A stretch of DNA of 64,000 nucleotides from Cytophagaceae bacterium. Its GTDB lineage: Bacteria; Bacteroidota; Bacteroidia; Cytophagales; Cytophagaceae. Shown here one piece after another: positions 28,657 to 37,989 of this stretch (positions within the stretch are counted from its first letter, which is position 1; each line of letters begins with the position of its first letter). Location of the stretch: the NCBI GenBank assembly GCA_021151805.1, contig JAGKWN010000008.1, forward strand, positions 1 through 64,000. The letters run 5' to 3'. A model generated the notes under the pieces. The model was given only the letters and a program-made list of their open reading frames with translations, did no database searches and was not told the DNA's origin. A program made the translations under genes and the position numbers.

Positions 28657-29109
28657 TTAATCTACTTTTTGAATATCGTATGTATTCCCGTTCCAGCTTA
28701 CGGTATCACCGGCTTTTTTTCCCATGAATAATTTACCGATCGGCGAATCGGGTGCAATGATAAAGTATTGCTGTTTGTTGATATCAACCAAACCAATGCT
28801 GATGGAAATATAAAAGATTCCTTTCGATGTCGTTACCAACGAACCGGGAATTATCATATCTGATACCAGATCAAGATGAATAGCCTGCAGCATGCCTTGC
28901 AGCCTTTCGGCTTCTGCAAGCTGTTTGGTATTTTTTTCAATCTCAAGCTGTGCCATGGCGCGGCCTGTCTCGTATTTATCACCGGCGCTGCTTTTGGTTT
29001 CCTCGTTGGCCGAAGACTGCGTCTTTTTAATTTCAGTCTTCAAACGGGTAATACGCTCGATTACATAAGCCATACAATAGGCATATAAACTGCTTTTAAT
29101 AGATTCCAT
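28657..29109 (-). CDS. GreA/GreB-family-like protein
   Basis: 150 residues. The N-terminal half is a charged helical segment, likely a coiled-coil hairpin (about 15-75, with SSAGDKYETGRAMAQLE). The C-terminal half matches the GreA/GreB C-terminal FKBP-like domain, ending SPIGKLFMGKKAGDTVSWNGNTYDI. Gre factors insert a coiled coil into the RNA polymerase secondary channel to rescue stalled complexes. The acidic tip typical of GreA is not obvious here, so it may be a Gre paralogue with another role. It is the first gene of a pair with the MtfA-like gene. Confidence 0.72.
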   Translation of the reverse strand: MESIKSSLYAYCMAYVIERITRLKTEIKKTQSSANEETKSSAGDKYETGRAMAQLEIEKNTKQLAEAERLQGMLQAIHLDLVSDMIIPGSLVTTSKGIFYISISIGLVDINKQQYFIIAPDSPIGKLFMGKKAGDTVSWNGNTYDIQKVD

Positions 29110-29290
29110 AATTTATATCGAATGAAGAATATTGCCTTTTACTATATCACTGGGAACATTCTGCCTGTTGTTTCCGTTACTTAAAGAGTAAAAATACTAT
29201 AAATAGTGTCTGTTAAGAAATTCCATTTAATTATAATATTTACTATTATTTTATAATACATAACTAATTAAATTTCTGCAACTTTACTAT

Positions 29291-29689
29291 ATGAAAAAAA
29301 TCGTTTCCATAGTATGTATTCTGCTTCTTCTGGTTGCCACAAGCAATCTGAAAGTAAATATACATTTCTGCGGCGGTGAAATTTCATCCATTGATTTTTT
29401 TGGTAAAAGCAGTAATTGCGGCAACGGCTGCAATTCAAAAGCAGCTGCATTGAAGGAAAAGTCCTGCTGTAAAAATTTAACGGCGGTTATTACTACCAGT
29501 GCAGCGGCATCTTCTGATTATTCTTTCCAGGTACAACAGCAAACAACAGTTCCTGTTCCAACCGTATTTGCCCCTACCGAAGCACCTGTTTACGGAGCTG
29601 AAATCTTAAAAGGTTCTGTTAGCTCTAACGCTCCACCCGATCTTTCTGCACAACCTTATTATTTATTGTACAGAAGTCTGATCATATAG
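29291..29689 (+). CDS. HYC_CC_PP family protein (metal-resistance associated)
   Basis: 132 residues with a signal peptide (about 1-20). It has the three hallmarks of the Bacteroidota HYC_CC_PP family: His-aromatic-Cys (HFCGGE), a Cys pair (SCC) and a Pro pair near the C-terminus (APPDLS). Five further Cys residues lie in the N-terminal half. Such proteins sit at the start of copper/heavy-metal efflux loci, as here. The Cys/His content suggests periplasmic metal binding; this is inferred. Confidence 0.8.
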   Translation: MKKIVSIVCILLLLVATSNLKVNIHFCGGEISSIDFFGKSSNCGNGCNSKAAALKEKSCCKNLTAVITTSAAASSDYSFQVQQQTTVPVPTVFAPTEAPVYGAEILKGSVSSNAPPDLSAQPYYLLYRSLII

Positions 29690-29882
29690 TTTTTCCTTTT
29701 TCCTCTGGCAGTTATTCTCTGCTTCAGAAAAATCCATTGTAATATAGTATTGTGAATTGCTTCTGTATGAATGCTATTCCTTTGTGGAAGCATATCTACA
29801 GCAGTTCATCTATATCTGGTTTGTACAAAACAAACCTTAAGTTATCTATTCAATAAAATCAGGTTATAAAACATTTATCATT

Positions 29883-30224
29883 ATGAAAACACTCATCTTC
29901 TCGATGATACTTATGTGTGTAAGTATCTTCCAACATACATTTGCTGCTACAACACATTATGAAACCACTACATTTAAAGTAAGCGGCAACTGCGAAATGT
30001 GTAAAAGCAGAATTGAAACTGCACTTAAAAAAAATACCGCAGTGCAAAGTGCAACCTGGGACGTGAAAACAAAAATGGTCACGATCAGTTATAATCCGCA
30101 TGCTATTTCTGTAGACCAGTTACACAAAATAATTGCTGACGCCGGTCATGATACCGACAAAATAAAAGCTACAGATAGTGCCTATAAAGCATTACCCGGA
30201 TGTTGTAAATATAAAAGAGGCTAA
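29883..30224 (+). CDS. Secreted heavy-metal-associated (HMA) domain protein
   Basis: 113 residues with a signal peptide (about 1-21) followed by one ferredoxin-like HMA domain with the CxxC site GNCEMC (Cys37, Cys40). The C-terminus adds another Cys pair (PGCCKYKRG). It probably binds Cu(I) or another soft metal in the periplasm and delivers it to the efflux system. It lies 104 bp before the first half of the CusA-type pump, with a perfect 17-bp inverted repeat between them. Confidence 0.85.
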   Translation: MKTLIFSMILMCVSIFQHTFAATTHYETTTFKVSGNCEMCKSRIETALKKNTAVQSATWDVKTKMVTISYNPHAISVDQLHKIIADAGHDTDKIKATDSAYKALPGCCKYKRG

Positions 30225-30237
30225 GCTAACTCTCTTT

Positions 30238-30284
30238 TGAATTTCTATACACAGGTTCCATTTTATTCTGTGTATAGAAATTCA
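30238..30284. repeat. Perfect 17-bp inverted repeat between HMA protein and cusA genes
   Basis: TGAATTTCTATACACAG at 30238-30254 pairs perfectly with 30268-30284 across a 13-nt loop. It lacks a following T-tract, so it is not a standard terminator. It could be an operator for a dimeric regulator or an mRNA structure that sets differential expression between the small metal-binding proteins and the pump. Confidence 0.85.
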
Positions 30285-30328
30285 TAACATATCTCGAAGA
30301 TATTTTCAAGAGAATAACTCGTACAAGT

Positions 30329-31609
30329 ATGGTTGAAAAACTCATTTCGATATCCCTTAAAAACCGACTAATTGTTTTGCTAATTGCGGCAGGTCTCTTT
30401 TCATGGGGAGTTTATTCGGTTCGGAAAAACCCTATTGATGCCATTCCGGATTTGTCAGAGAATCAAGTCATCGTTTATACTGAATGGATGGGCCGAAGCC
30501 CGCAGGTAATCGAAGACCAGGTAACATATCCTCTTGTAACGAATTTACAAGGCATTCCCAAAGTAAAAAACATTCGTGGTACATCTATGTTTGGAATGAG
30601 CTTTGTCTACATCATTTTTGACGACGAAACTGATATATACTGGGCACGTACCCGGGTATTAGAGCGTCTGAATTATGCTCAAAAATTGTTGCCTCAGGAT
30701 GTATCACCAACCCTTGGACCAGATGGTACAGGAGTTGGACATATATTCTGGTATCACTTGGATGCACCAGATGTTGACCTTGGTGAGCAACGGGCATTGC
30801 AAGACTGGTACATAAAATTTGCCTTGCAGAATGTACAGGGAGTAGCCGAAGTTTCTTCTTTCGGTGGATTTCAAAAGCAATATCAAATTGTTGTTGATCC
30901 ACATAAACTTACTTACTACAATCTTACCTTAATGGATGTATTGAAAGCTGTTAAAGCCAACAATAATGATGTAGGCGGAAGAAAATTCGAAATGACAGAT
31001 ATGGCATATATTATTCGCGGATTGGGTTATATAAAAAATATTGAAGACATAGAAAACATCGCTGTTTCAACGCGCAACTCTATTCCAATAAAAATAAAGG
31101 ATGTAGCCAGCCTGCAAATGGGAGGAGATCTGCGCTTGGGTGTTTTTGATTACGATGGTACGGGTGAAGTAGTGGGCGGTATTGTGGTAATGCGCTATGG
31201 CGAAAATGCAGATCAGGTAATTAAATCTGTTAAAGAAAAAATTAAAGAAGTAGAAAAAGGATTGCCGTCAGGAGTACATATCAAAGTTTCTTACGATCGA
31301 AGTACGTTGATTGAAGAAGCCATTGAATCAGTAAAGGGTACATTAATAGAAGAATTAATTGTTGTATCCATCGTGATTATTTTATTTCTGTTTCACTGGC
31401 GGAGTGCTTTAATCATTATTATTCAATTACCAATTTCAGTTGCTGTAGGTTTTATATTTTTAGAAGCATTTGGCATATCTTCCAACATCATGTCTCTAAC
31501 AGGCATTGCACTTGCAATTGGTGTAGTGGTAGACGATGGTATTGTAATGGTTGAAAATTCATACCGGCATATTGCAGATGCACAGCAGAAAAAATCAAAT
31601 ACTCTTTAA
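30329..31609 (+). CDS. CusA/CzcA-type RND metal pump, N-terminal part (split gene)
   Basis: 426 residues matching the N-terminal ~40% of heavy-metal RND pumps. It contains TM1 (about 12-30), the first periplasmic porter domain (IPDLSENQVIVYTEWMGRSP...) and TM2-TM4 ending in GIALAIGVVVDDGIVMVENS. It stops after AQQKKSNTL, in the cytosolic loop between TM4 and TM5. The rest of the pump is encoded from 31620 in a different frame. Intact homologues are single chains of about 1040 residues. The halves may assemble as two polypeptides or the locus may be decaying. Metal specificity (Cu/Ag) is inferred from the neighbours. Confidence 0.85.
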   Translation: MVEKLISISLKNRLIVLLIAAGLFSWGVYSVRKNPIDAIPDLSENQVIVYTEWMGRSPQVIEDQVTYPLVTNLQGIPKVKNIRGTSMFGMSFVYIIFDDETDIYWARTRVLERLNYAQKLLPQDVSPTLGPDGTGVGHIFWYHLDAPDVDLGEQRALQDWYIKFALQNVQGVAEVSSFGGFQKQYQIVVDPHKLTYYNLTLMDVLKAVKANNNDVGGRKFEMTDMAYIIRGLGYIKNIEDIENIAVSTRNSIPIKIKDVASLQMGGDLRLGVFDYDGTGEVVGGIVVMRYGENADQVIKSVKEKIKEVEKGLPSGVHIKVSYDRSTLIEEAIESVKGTLIEELIVVSIVIILFLFHWRSALIIIIQLPISVAVGFIFLEAFGISSNIMSLTGIALAIGVVVDDGIVMVENSYRHIADAQQKKSNTL

Positions 31610-31619
31610 CCAGTAAAAT

Positions 31620-33554
31620 ATGAACTTCATACAAAAAATATTTCATAAGAGTACTGATCCATTGTCAAACGAAGAACGCATGGATCTGATTGAAAAGTCC
31701 TCCAGACAAGTTGGGCCAGGCGTGTTTTACTCTACCATTATTGTTATTGCCTCTTTCCTTCCGGTTTTTTTATTAACCGGCATGGAGGGCAAATTATTTC
31801 ATCCTCTTGCATGGACAAAAACATTTATTCTGATTGTAGATGCTTTTCTTGCCATCACGCTGACACCAGTATTAATTTCTTATTTATTAAAAGGTAAGCT
31901 GCAGCCTGAAGAAAAAAATCCAATAACAAGTAGATTGGAAAAAGTGTATACCCCCATTTTGGTTTTTTGTTTAAAATGGAAAAAAATAATTCTCACCATT
32001 AATGTTATACTATTATTAACAGGAACATTCATGCTTACTAAGCTTGGCAATGAATTCATGCCACCGTTAGATGAAGGTTCAATTCTTTTTATGCCTGTAA
32101 CTTTACCTGATGTTTCGAATTCAGAAGTGAAACGTATTCTTCAGATTCAGGACAAATTAATTAAGTCAGTACCTGAAGTTGAACATGTACTGGGCAAAGC
32201 AGGTAGAGCATCAACAGCAACGGACAACTCCCCTATCAGTATGATTGAAACTATTATTTTATTAAAGCCCCATTCACAATGGCGGGAAGGTATTACTAAA
32301 AATGATATTATCAATGAACTGAATGCGAAACTTCAAATTCCAGGTGTTACAAATGGCTGGACACAGCCAATCATCAACCGGATCAATATGCTTTCTACAG
32401 GTGTACGTACCGATGTGGGTATAAAAGTGTACGGACAGGAGTTAGATTCAATATATGCATTGTCAGAAAAAATTAAAACAGCTATAAAAGACATTGATGG
32501 CATAAAAGATTTATATGTAGAGCCTATTGTTGGTGGTAAGTACTTAGACATAAAAATAAAGAAAGATGCTATAGGAAGATATGGTCTAACGGTTGACGAT
32601 GTTAACATGATTGTTGAAAGTGCTATCGGCGGCATGAATATTACAACAACAATTGAAGGCAGGCAGCGCTTCGCAGTTAATGCGAGATTTGCACAAGCTT
32701 ACAGAGAAAACATGGAAGAATTAAAACGCTTGCCTGTTCAAACAATGCAGTTTGGAACAATTACACTGGAAAGCATTGCAGATATTCATATCACTGATGG
32801 CCCTCCGATGATCAATTCTGAAAATGCCATGTTGCGTGGAACAGTATTATTTAATGTACGCGAAAGAGATCTGGGGAGTACAGTAACAGAAGCGCAAGTA
32901 CAATTAAACAAAATGATTGCTAAAATGCCGAAAGGATATTATGTGGAATGGAGCGGACAATGGGAAAATCAAATCCGTGCAAACAAAACATTGAAATTGA
33001 TTTTGCCAATTGTAATACTAATTATTTTCATTGTATTGTATGCAACCTATAAATCGTTGAAAGAAGCGTTTGCAACAATGATCACTGTGCCGTTTGCTTT
33101 GGTGGGTGGTGTGTTTATGGTCTATTTCTACGGCGTAAACTTATCGGTTGCTGTTGCTGTAGGTTTTATCGCGCTGTTTGGTATGGCAATAGAAACTGCC
33201 ATGCTTATGGTTATTTATTTAAATGAATCAATGGGAAAACTTGTTCATGAAAAAGGAAATTCAAGAGCCAGCATCACAGATGCGGATGTCCGTAAGTATG
33301 TAATCGACGGATCGGCAAAAAGACTCCGTCCAAAGTTAATGACAGTATCTGTTTCTTTGTTTGGGTTAATTCCAATCTTATGGGCGACAGGTGTGGGCAG
33401 TGATGTAATGTTACCTATAACAATCCCATTGATTGGAGGTACTATAACTTCTACTATGTATGTATTATTGGTTACCCCAATCGTATTTGAATTGATGAAA
33501 ATTTATGAACTGAATAAACATGGAAAAATTGATGTACTCGATATTAAAGAATAA
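31620..33554 (+). CDS. CusA/CzcA-type RND metal pump, C-terminal part (split gene)
   Basis: 644 residues covering TM5-TM12 and the second porter domain: SSRQVGPGVFYSTIIVIASFLPV, then GNEFMPPLDEGSILFMPVTLP, ending in the last helices (GVGSDVMLPITIPLIGGTITSTMYVLLVTPIVFEL). It begins 10 bp after the stop of the N-terminal part, at shift +1. The upstream frame has its own stop (TAA at 31614), so one indel cannot fuse the halves. It starts with about 15 residues (MNFIQKIFHKSTDP) before the family-conserved LSNEERM..IEKSSRQVGP. Overlaps the outer-membrane factor gene by 35 bp. Confidence 0.85.
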   Translation: MNFIQKIFHKSTDPLSNEERMDLIEKSSRQVGPGVFYSTIIVIASFLPVFLLTGMEGKLFHPLAWTKTFILIVDAFLAITLTPVLISYLLKGKLQPEEKNPITSRLEKVYTPILVFCLKWKKIILTINVILLLTGTFMLTKLGNEFMPPLDEGSILFMPVTLPDVSNSEVKRILQIQDKLIKSVPEVEHVLGKAGRASTATDNSPISMIETIILLKPHSQWREGITKNDIINELNAKLQIPGVTNGWTQPIINRINMLSTGVRTDVGIKVYGQELDSIYALSEKIKTAIKDIDGIKDLYVEPIVGGKYLDIKIKKDAIGRYGLTVDDVNMIVESAIGGMNITTTIEGRQRFAVNARFAQAYRENMEELKRLPVQTMQFGTITLESIADIHITDGPPMINSENAMLRGTVLFNVRERDLGSTVTEAQVQLNKMIAKMPKGYYVEWSGQWENQIRANKTLKLILPIVILIIFIVLYATYKSLKEAFATMITVPFALVGGVFMVYFYGVNLSVAVAVGFIALFGMAIETAMLMVIYLNESMGKLVHEKGNSRASITDADVRKYVIDGSAKRLRPKLMTVSVSLFGLIPILWATGVGSDVMLPITIPLIGGTITSTMYVLLVTPIVFELMKIYELNKHGKIDVLDIKE

Positions 33555-34818
33555 ACTCACAGGATTTGTGATGTTTATTACCATCTGTGTGCCAGTGCGG
33601 GCACAGGTGCTTACGTATGATTCCATCAAATCTGCAATCATACAATCAAATCCAATGTTACAAATGTATAGCAATCAAGCTAAATCATTTGATGCCATGG
33701 CAACAGGTGCGAAAGCATGGGATGCACCGCAGATTGGTTTTGGTTTTTTCATGACGCCATATCAAACTTCGTATTGGAAGCCACAAACACAAACCGTTGA
33801 CGGTATGAATAGCATGATGCCAGGCATGGGCAACCTGATGATACAAGGAAAACAAATGATTCCGAATCCATCAAAGTTACGTGCAAATCAAACATATTTG
33901 AGCGCTATGTCTTCTGTGGAATTAGAAACACAACGTACAGCAGCGAATGATTTAATGGCCGAGGCAAAAATGAATTACAACGAAATTCAGATTATAGATA
34001 AAAAAATAAAAATATTAACAGAAGCTGAAAAAACGCTTCAAGTAATGATTACAATGGGTGAAAAAAACATGGCTTATAATCAGGAATCCTTGGCAAGCAT
34101 TTATAAGGCAAAGTCACAGCAAGCATTACTGAAGAAAGACCGTGCTATGTTAGAGAGCGAACGGAGCCGGAATCTATACATGATCAATACAGCGATGAAC
34201 CGATCAAAGAATATTTTATTTGATGTAGATACTACAATCGTTGTTAAAGAGTATGAAAAAGATGTACTTGATACATCAGACATATTATTCAATCGAAGTG
34301 ACTTAGCTGCAATCGATAAAAATATCCGCGTAACACAATTAAAACAAACCGCGGAAGCATACAAAAGCAGGCCCGACTTTGGTATCGAATATGGACATAT
34401 GTTTGCCTTTGGCGCAAATCCAAATCAGTTTACCTTAATGGGTATGGTAACCGTTCCGATAGCACCTTGGTCATCGAAAATGTATAAATCAAACGTAACT
34501 GCTGCGATCTACGAAATCAAGGCAATGCAGAATGAGAAAGACGCAATCATAAATGAATCAGTCGGAAAATTATATGGATTACAAAATGAAATCAAATCAA
34601 CGAAATATCAATTAGAACTATACGAAACCGTTTTATTACCGTCCATTAGAAAGACGTACGATGTATCCATGATTGCGTATGCACAAAATACAGGTGAGCT
34701 ATTCGAAACCTTAGATGCACGTATGAATTTGCAAATGACACAAATGCAGTATTACGATATTTTATTAAAACTCTTAACACTTCAAGCAGAATATGAAAAG
34801 CAACTTCAACTTTATTAA
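33520..34818 (+). CDS. TolC/CusC-like outer-membrane efflux protein
   Basis: A 432-residue outer-membrane factor of the TolC family with a signal peptide (about 8-29, ending VRAQ), long helical repeats and Met-rich stretches (MNSMMPGMGNLMIQGKQM) that suit soft-metal handling. The first ATG (33520) overlaps the end of the RND gene; an alternative ATG is at 33532. With the split RND pump and the adaptors it would form a tripartite metal exporter. Confidence 0.85.
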   Translation: MEKLMYSILKNKLTGFVMFITICVPVRAQVLTYDSIKSAIIQSNPMLQMYSNQAKSFDAMATGAKAWDAPQIGFGFFMTPYQTSYWKPQTQTVDGMNSMMPGMGNLMIQGKQMIPNPSKLRANQTYLSAMSSVELETQRTAANDLMAEAKMNYNEIQIIDKKIKILTEAEKTLQVMITMGEKNMAYNQESLASIYKAKSQQALLKKDRAMLESERSRNLYMINTAMNRSKNILFDVDTTIVVKEYEKDVLDTSDILFNRSDLAAIDKNIRVTQLKQTAEAYKSRPDFGIEYGHMFAFGANPNQFTLMGMVTVPIAPWSSKMYKSNVTAAIYEIKAMQNEKDAIINESVGKLYGLQNEIKSTKYQLELYETVLLPSIRKTYDVSMIAYAQNTGELFETLDARMNLQMTQMQYYDILLKLLTLQAEYEKQLQLY

Positions 34819-36088
34819 TCAGCTGCTACGCATATTGGTGATACTATTGGTATTTGTATCCTGTAATAAGGAAAAAGAAAATGCCAAAGAAAAAATGGAT
34901 AAGGATATGCACGACCATAGTAAGATGTATTATTGTCCAATGCATCCGGAAGTGACTTCCGATAAACCCGGTATTTGTCCAAAGTGCGGGATGGATTTAG
35001 AATTAATGCCTCATACAAATAGCACCGATACATTAGCTGCATTAATCCAACCGACCAATCGTTTTGTTTTATCAGGTTTGAAGGCCATTGTCCCCTCAGC
35101 AGAAAATCATGCCGGGAGAATCGGTGTTTTGGGTTACATAACTTACAACCCGGATTACGTAAATACTATTAGTGCGCGTATTGCCGGTCGTGTTGAAAAA
35201 ATGTATATCAAATACAATTTTGAAAAGGTAACAAAAGGACAAAAATTACTGGATCTGTATAGTCCCGAATTATTAACCGTTCAAAATGAATATCTATATA
35301 TTCTTCAAACAAATGATATGTCAGATGCGTCTTCAAAAGCAGCGCTGCGATCCAAGATGATTAACCTGGGCATGAATGAAAAAGAAATTTCAGTATTGGA
35401 AAAAACAAAACAAGCACATGCTACCGTTACAATTCATGCAACATCAAATGGACATATTCATTTTGTTTCAGAAAACACCGATATGGAAGCGCATGCATTG
35501 CGTTTCCCAAACTCAGGAAACACAGCAGATATGAGTGCTGCCAATACTACTGCAGTAGAATTGATACGTGAAGGTGATTATGTAAAAAAAGGCGATGATC
35601 TTTTTACCATTGCAGATGAATTCAGTATCTGGGCATTGTTCAAAGTAATGCCTGCAGACATTGGTTCTATACAAACGGGAGATGCGGTAGATGTTATTAT
35701 TAACTCAACCACCCACTCAGGTAAAGTAGATTTTATAGAAAAGTCATTTGATAATAACGAAGACTTTTATACACTGCGCGTATATATGGCATGCAACGAT
35801 CACAGTCAATTTAAAATTGGCACATTGATACGCGGCTACATTTCAACTAAAAATAACAAAGATAAAAACCTGTGGATACCCACAGCATCAATCGTAAAGT
35901 TAGGGAAAGGGAATTCTGCAGTTTTTGTTAAAAAACAAATGGGCTATGAAGCCCATAAAATTCAAACCGGGAAACAAGCATTTGAATGGATTGAAGTTTT
36001 ATCCGGATTGAATGTTACCGATAGCATTGCTCCTGTAGCCTCTTACTTAGTAGATAGTGAAGCATTCATTTCAACAGATAACAATTGA
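34793..36088 (+). CDS. CusB-like periplasmic adaptor with N-terminal heavy-metal-binding domain
   Basis: 431 residues, a lipoprotein by its start (LVFVSC, lipobox Cys about 24), then a heavy-metal-binding module (YYCPMHPEVTSDKPGICPKCGMDLE). The membrane-fusion-protein core follows: barrel-sandwich halves around GRVEKMYIKYNFEKVTKGQ and a lower barrel ending near the C-terminus. It joins the RND pump to the outer-membrane factor and may pass metal to the pump. It overlaps the TolC-like gene by 26 bp and is followed 3 bp later by a second adaptor. Confidence 0.88.
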   Translation: MKSNFNFINQLLRILVILLVFVSCNKEKENAKEKMDKDMHDHSKMYYCPMHPEVTSDKPGICPKCGMDLELMPHTNSTDTLAALIQPTNRFVLSGLKAIVPSAENHAGRIGVLGYITYNPDYVNTISARIAGRVEKMYIKYNFEKVTKGQKLLDLYSPELLTVQNEYLYILQTNDMSDASSKAALRSKMINLGMNEKEISVLEKTKQAHATVTIHATSNGHIHFVSENTDMEAHALRFPNSGNTADMSAANTTAVELIREGDYVKKGDDLFTIADEFSIWALFKVMPADIGSIQTGDAVDVIINSTTHSGKVDFIEKSFDNNEDFYTLRVYMACNDHSQFKIGTLIRGYISTKNNKDKNLWIPTASIVKLGKGNSAVFVKKQMGYEAHKIQTGKQAFEWIEVLSGLNVTDSIAPVASYLVDSEAFISTDNN

Positions 36089-36091
36089 GCT

Positions 36092-37300
36092 ATGAAATAC
36101 ATATTATTTCTATTCATTCCATTGTTGCTTTTATCTTGTGCAACGCAAGAAGAAAAAAACAAACAGCATGAGCACAGTACAAAAACATATTATACATGCT
36201 CCATGCATCCGCAAATTATAGAACCTAAGCCAGGTAAGTGCCCGATCTGCCATATGGATTTAACGCCTATTTCGGTGGAGCAAATGCAAGCGAATACTAT
36301 CAAGTTAAGTTCGGAACAGATTTTATTGGCAAACATTCAGACCAAGGTAATCGGATTTGATAACATCGAAAATCAAATTTATGCTACGGGCATTGTTAAA
36401 GAAAACGAACGTTCGATAACTGATATAAATACGCGCATAGATGGCAGAGTTGAAAAACTTTTTATCAAAACAACCGGAACAGCTGTTAAAAAAGGCCAGG
36501 TTTTGTATGAAATTTATTCTGAAATGCTCACTGCAACACAAAGTGAATTTATTACAAACTGGAAGTTATTAGAACAAAGTCCGAACGATGAATTACTTAA
36601 AGCAATTTATAAAAATGCATTCAACAAACTTTCATTATGGGGTTTAACACAAAATCAAATTGAGCAACTGAAACATAGAGATAAACCGCTTATACCTTTT
36701 CCAATAACCAGCCCATCAACAGGCATCGTTAAAGCAATAAACGTCTCGGAAGGCTCAACCGTAATGGAAGGGCAAAATTTATTTGAGCTAGTTGATTATA
36801 CTAGCTTATGGGTCGATGCAAAATTTTATGCAAATGAAATACAAACATCCCAGATTGGAAATAGTATTCAAATTTATTTTGAAGGACAGCCTGCAAAAAA
36901 TAAAGTTACGGGTAATATAATAGAAATTCTACCACAGGTATTACCTTCTTCAACAATTACTATTGTACGGATTGAATTTAAGAATTCTACATCCGATATT
37001 CAACCGGGTATGCAGGCAAACATTATCTTTCAAAAAGAAAGTAACAAATCAATCCTTATTCCTACAAATGCTGTATTAAGAGGTGCAAAAGAAAATACGG
37101 TTTGGGTAAAGAATAGTGATGGTTCTTACGAAGCTAAAATGGTTCATATTGGACTAACAAATAGCTCTGATACTGAAATTCTTCATGGATTAAAAGCCGG
37201 AGATGAAGTTGTGATTTCAGGGTCGTATTTGTTACAAAGCGAATATACATTTAGAAAAGGGGTTAGCCCTATGGCGGGGCACGATATGAGTAAAATGTAA
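36092..37300 (+). CDS. Second CusB-like adaptor lipoprotein with heavy-metal-binding domain
   Basis: 402 residues. Lipobox LLSC (Cys about 16), His-rich spacer, a heavy-metal-binding module (YTCSMHPQIIEPKPGKCPICHMDLT), then a membrane-fusion-protein core (DTNTRIDGRVEKLF-like segment, IEFKNSTSDIQPGMQANIIF, VVISGSYLLQSEY). It is related to, but clearly different from, the adaptor just upstream. Two adaptors with one pump could form a mixed hexamer or serve separate functions. The C-terminus has Met/His residues (MAGHDMSKM). Confidence 0.86.
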   Translation: MKYILFLFIPLLLLSCATQEEKNKQHEHSTKTYYTCSMHPQIIEPKPGKCPICHMDLTPISVEQMQANTIKLSSEQILLANIQTKVIGFDNIENQIYATGIVKENERSITDINTRIDGRVEKLFIKTTGTAVKKGQVLYEIYSEMLTATQSEFITNWKLLEQSPNDELLKAIYKNAFNKLSLWGLTQNQIEQLKHRDKPLIPFPITSPSTGIVKAINVSEGSTVMEGQNLFELVDYTSLWVDAKFYANEIQTSQIGNSIQIYFEGQPAKNKVTGNIIEILPQVLPSSTITIVRIEFKNSTSDIQPGMQANIIFQKESNKSILIPTNAVLRGAKENTVWVKNSDGSYEAKMVHIGLTNSSDTEILHGLKAGDEVVISGSYLLQSEYTFRKGVSPMAGHDMSKM

Positions 37301-37333
37301 TTAATTAAAAATTAATGAGTATCTTGATTCATC

Positions 37334-37909
37334 ATGAAAAAAGATATTGCTTATATAAAAAACATGGTTTGTCCCCGTTGCATTGCATCTGTAAAAGACA
37401 TCCTGCATGAATTAAGTATTCCTTTTGACACAGTCGAATTAGGCGAAGCATTACTATATGGCACATTATCTACAGAACAACGAGCTGCGTTAAAAGGTAA
37501 ATTGGTCGAGCACGGTTTTGAGTTACTGGAAGACAAAAAGGACAAAATTGTTGAAGCAGTAAAAACACACATTATTCAACTGATCAAAGATCCGCTTACA
37601 GATCATTCTATAAAATTATCATCGTATCTATCGAAAGAGCTTGGCTATGATTATTCGCACATCAGTTCAATCTTCACCGCAAGCCAGGGTCTTACGATTG
37701 AAAAATATGTTATTCTGCAAAGGATTGAATATGTAAAAGAACTGCTTTCTTATAATGAACTAACACTTTCAGAAATTGCAGACAAACTCAATTACAGCAG
37801 CCTGGCCGCACTGTCTGCCCAATTCAAGAGTGTTACCGGGACAACACCCTCCCAATACAGATCGCGCAGTAATCCAGGAAGAAAATCGCTGGATAATCTA
37901 ATTCCATGA
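37334..37909 (+). CDS. AraC-family regulator with N-terminal HMA-like metal-sensing domain
   Basis: 191 residues. The N-terminal 70 residues look like an HMA fold with a CxxC pair in MVCPRC (Cys13, Cys16); the C-terminal ~100 residues are an AraC-type double helix-turn-helix (SEIADKLNYSSLAALSAQFKSVTGTTPSQYR at about 144-180). This makes it a one-component sensor: metal binding by the HMA part would alter DNA binding. It is the likely regulator of this locus. Starts 34 bp after the second adaptor. Confidence 0.85.
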   Translation: MKKDIAYIKNMVCPRCIASVKDILHELSIPFDTVELGEALLYGTLSTEQRAALKGKLVEHGFELLEDKKDKIVEAVKTHIIQLIKDPLTDHSIKLSSYLSKELGYDYSHISSIFTASQGLTIEKYVILQRIEYVKELLSYNELTLSEIADKLNYSSLAALSAQFKSVTGTTPSQYRSRSNPGRKSLDNLIP

Positions 37910-37959
37910 TTGTATAATTTTTTCTAAAATTCCTGTAACATATTTTTTCCTGTCGTTGA

Positions 37960-37967
37960 TATTTTTG
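37960..37967 (+). promoter_or_regulatory. Putative -7 promoter box TATTTTTG
   Basis: Matches TAnnTTTG, 22 bp before the first small HMA gene (ATG 37990), after the regulator gene. No clear -33 element. It suggests separate transcription of the chaperone genes. Confidence 0.4.
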
Positions 37968-37989
37968 TTTAATACCAAAGAAAACATAT

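Noticed and set aside
30329..33554. One CusA gene broken by a single sequencing frameshift
   Set aside because: The C-part frame has its own TAA at 31614-31616 before its ATG, so a single base change cannot fuse the halves. Two changes would be needed.
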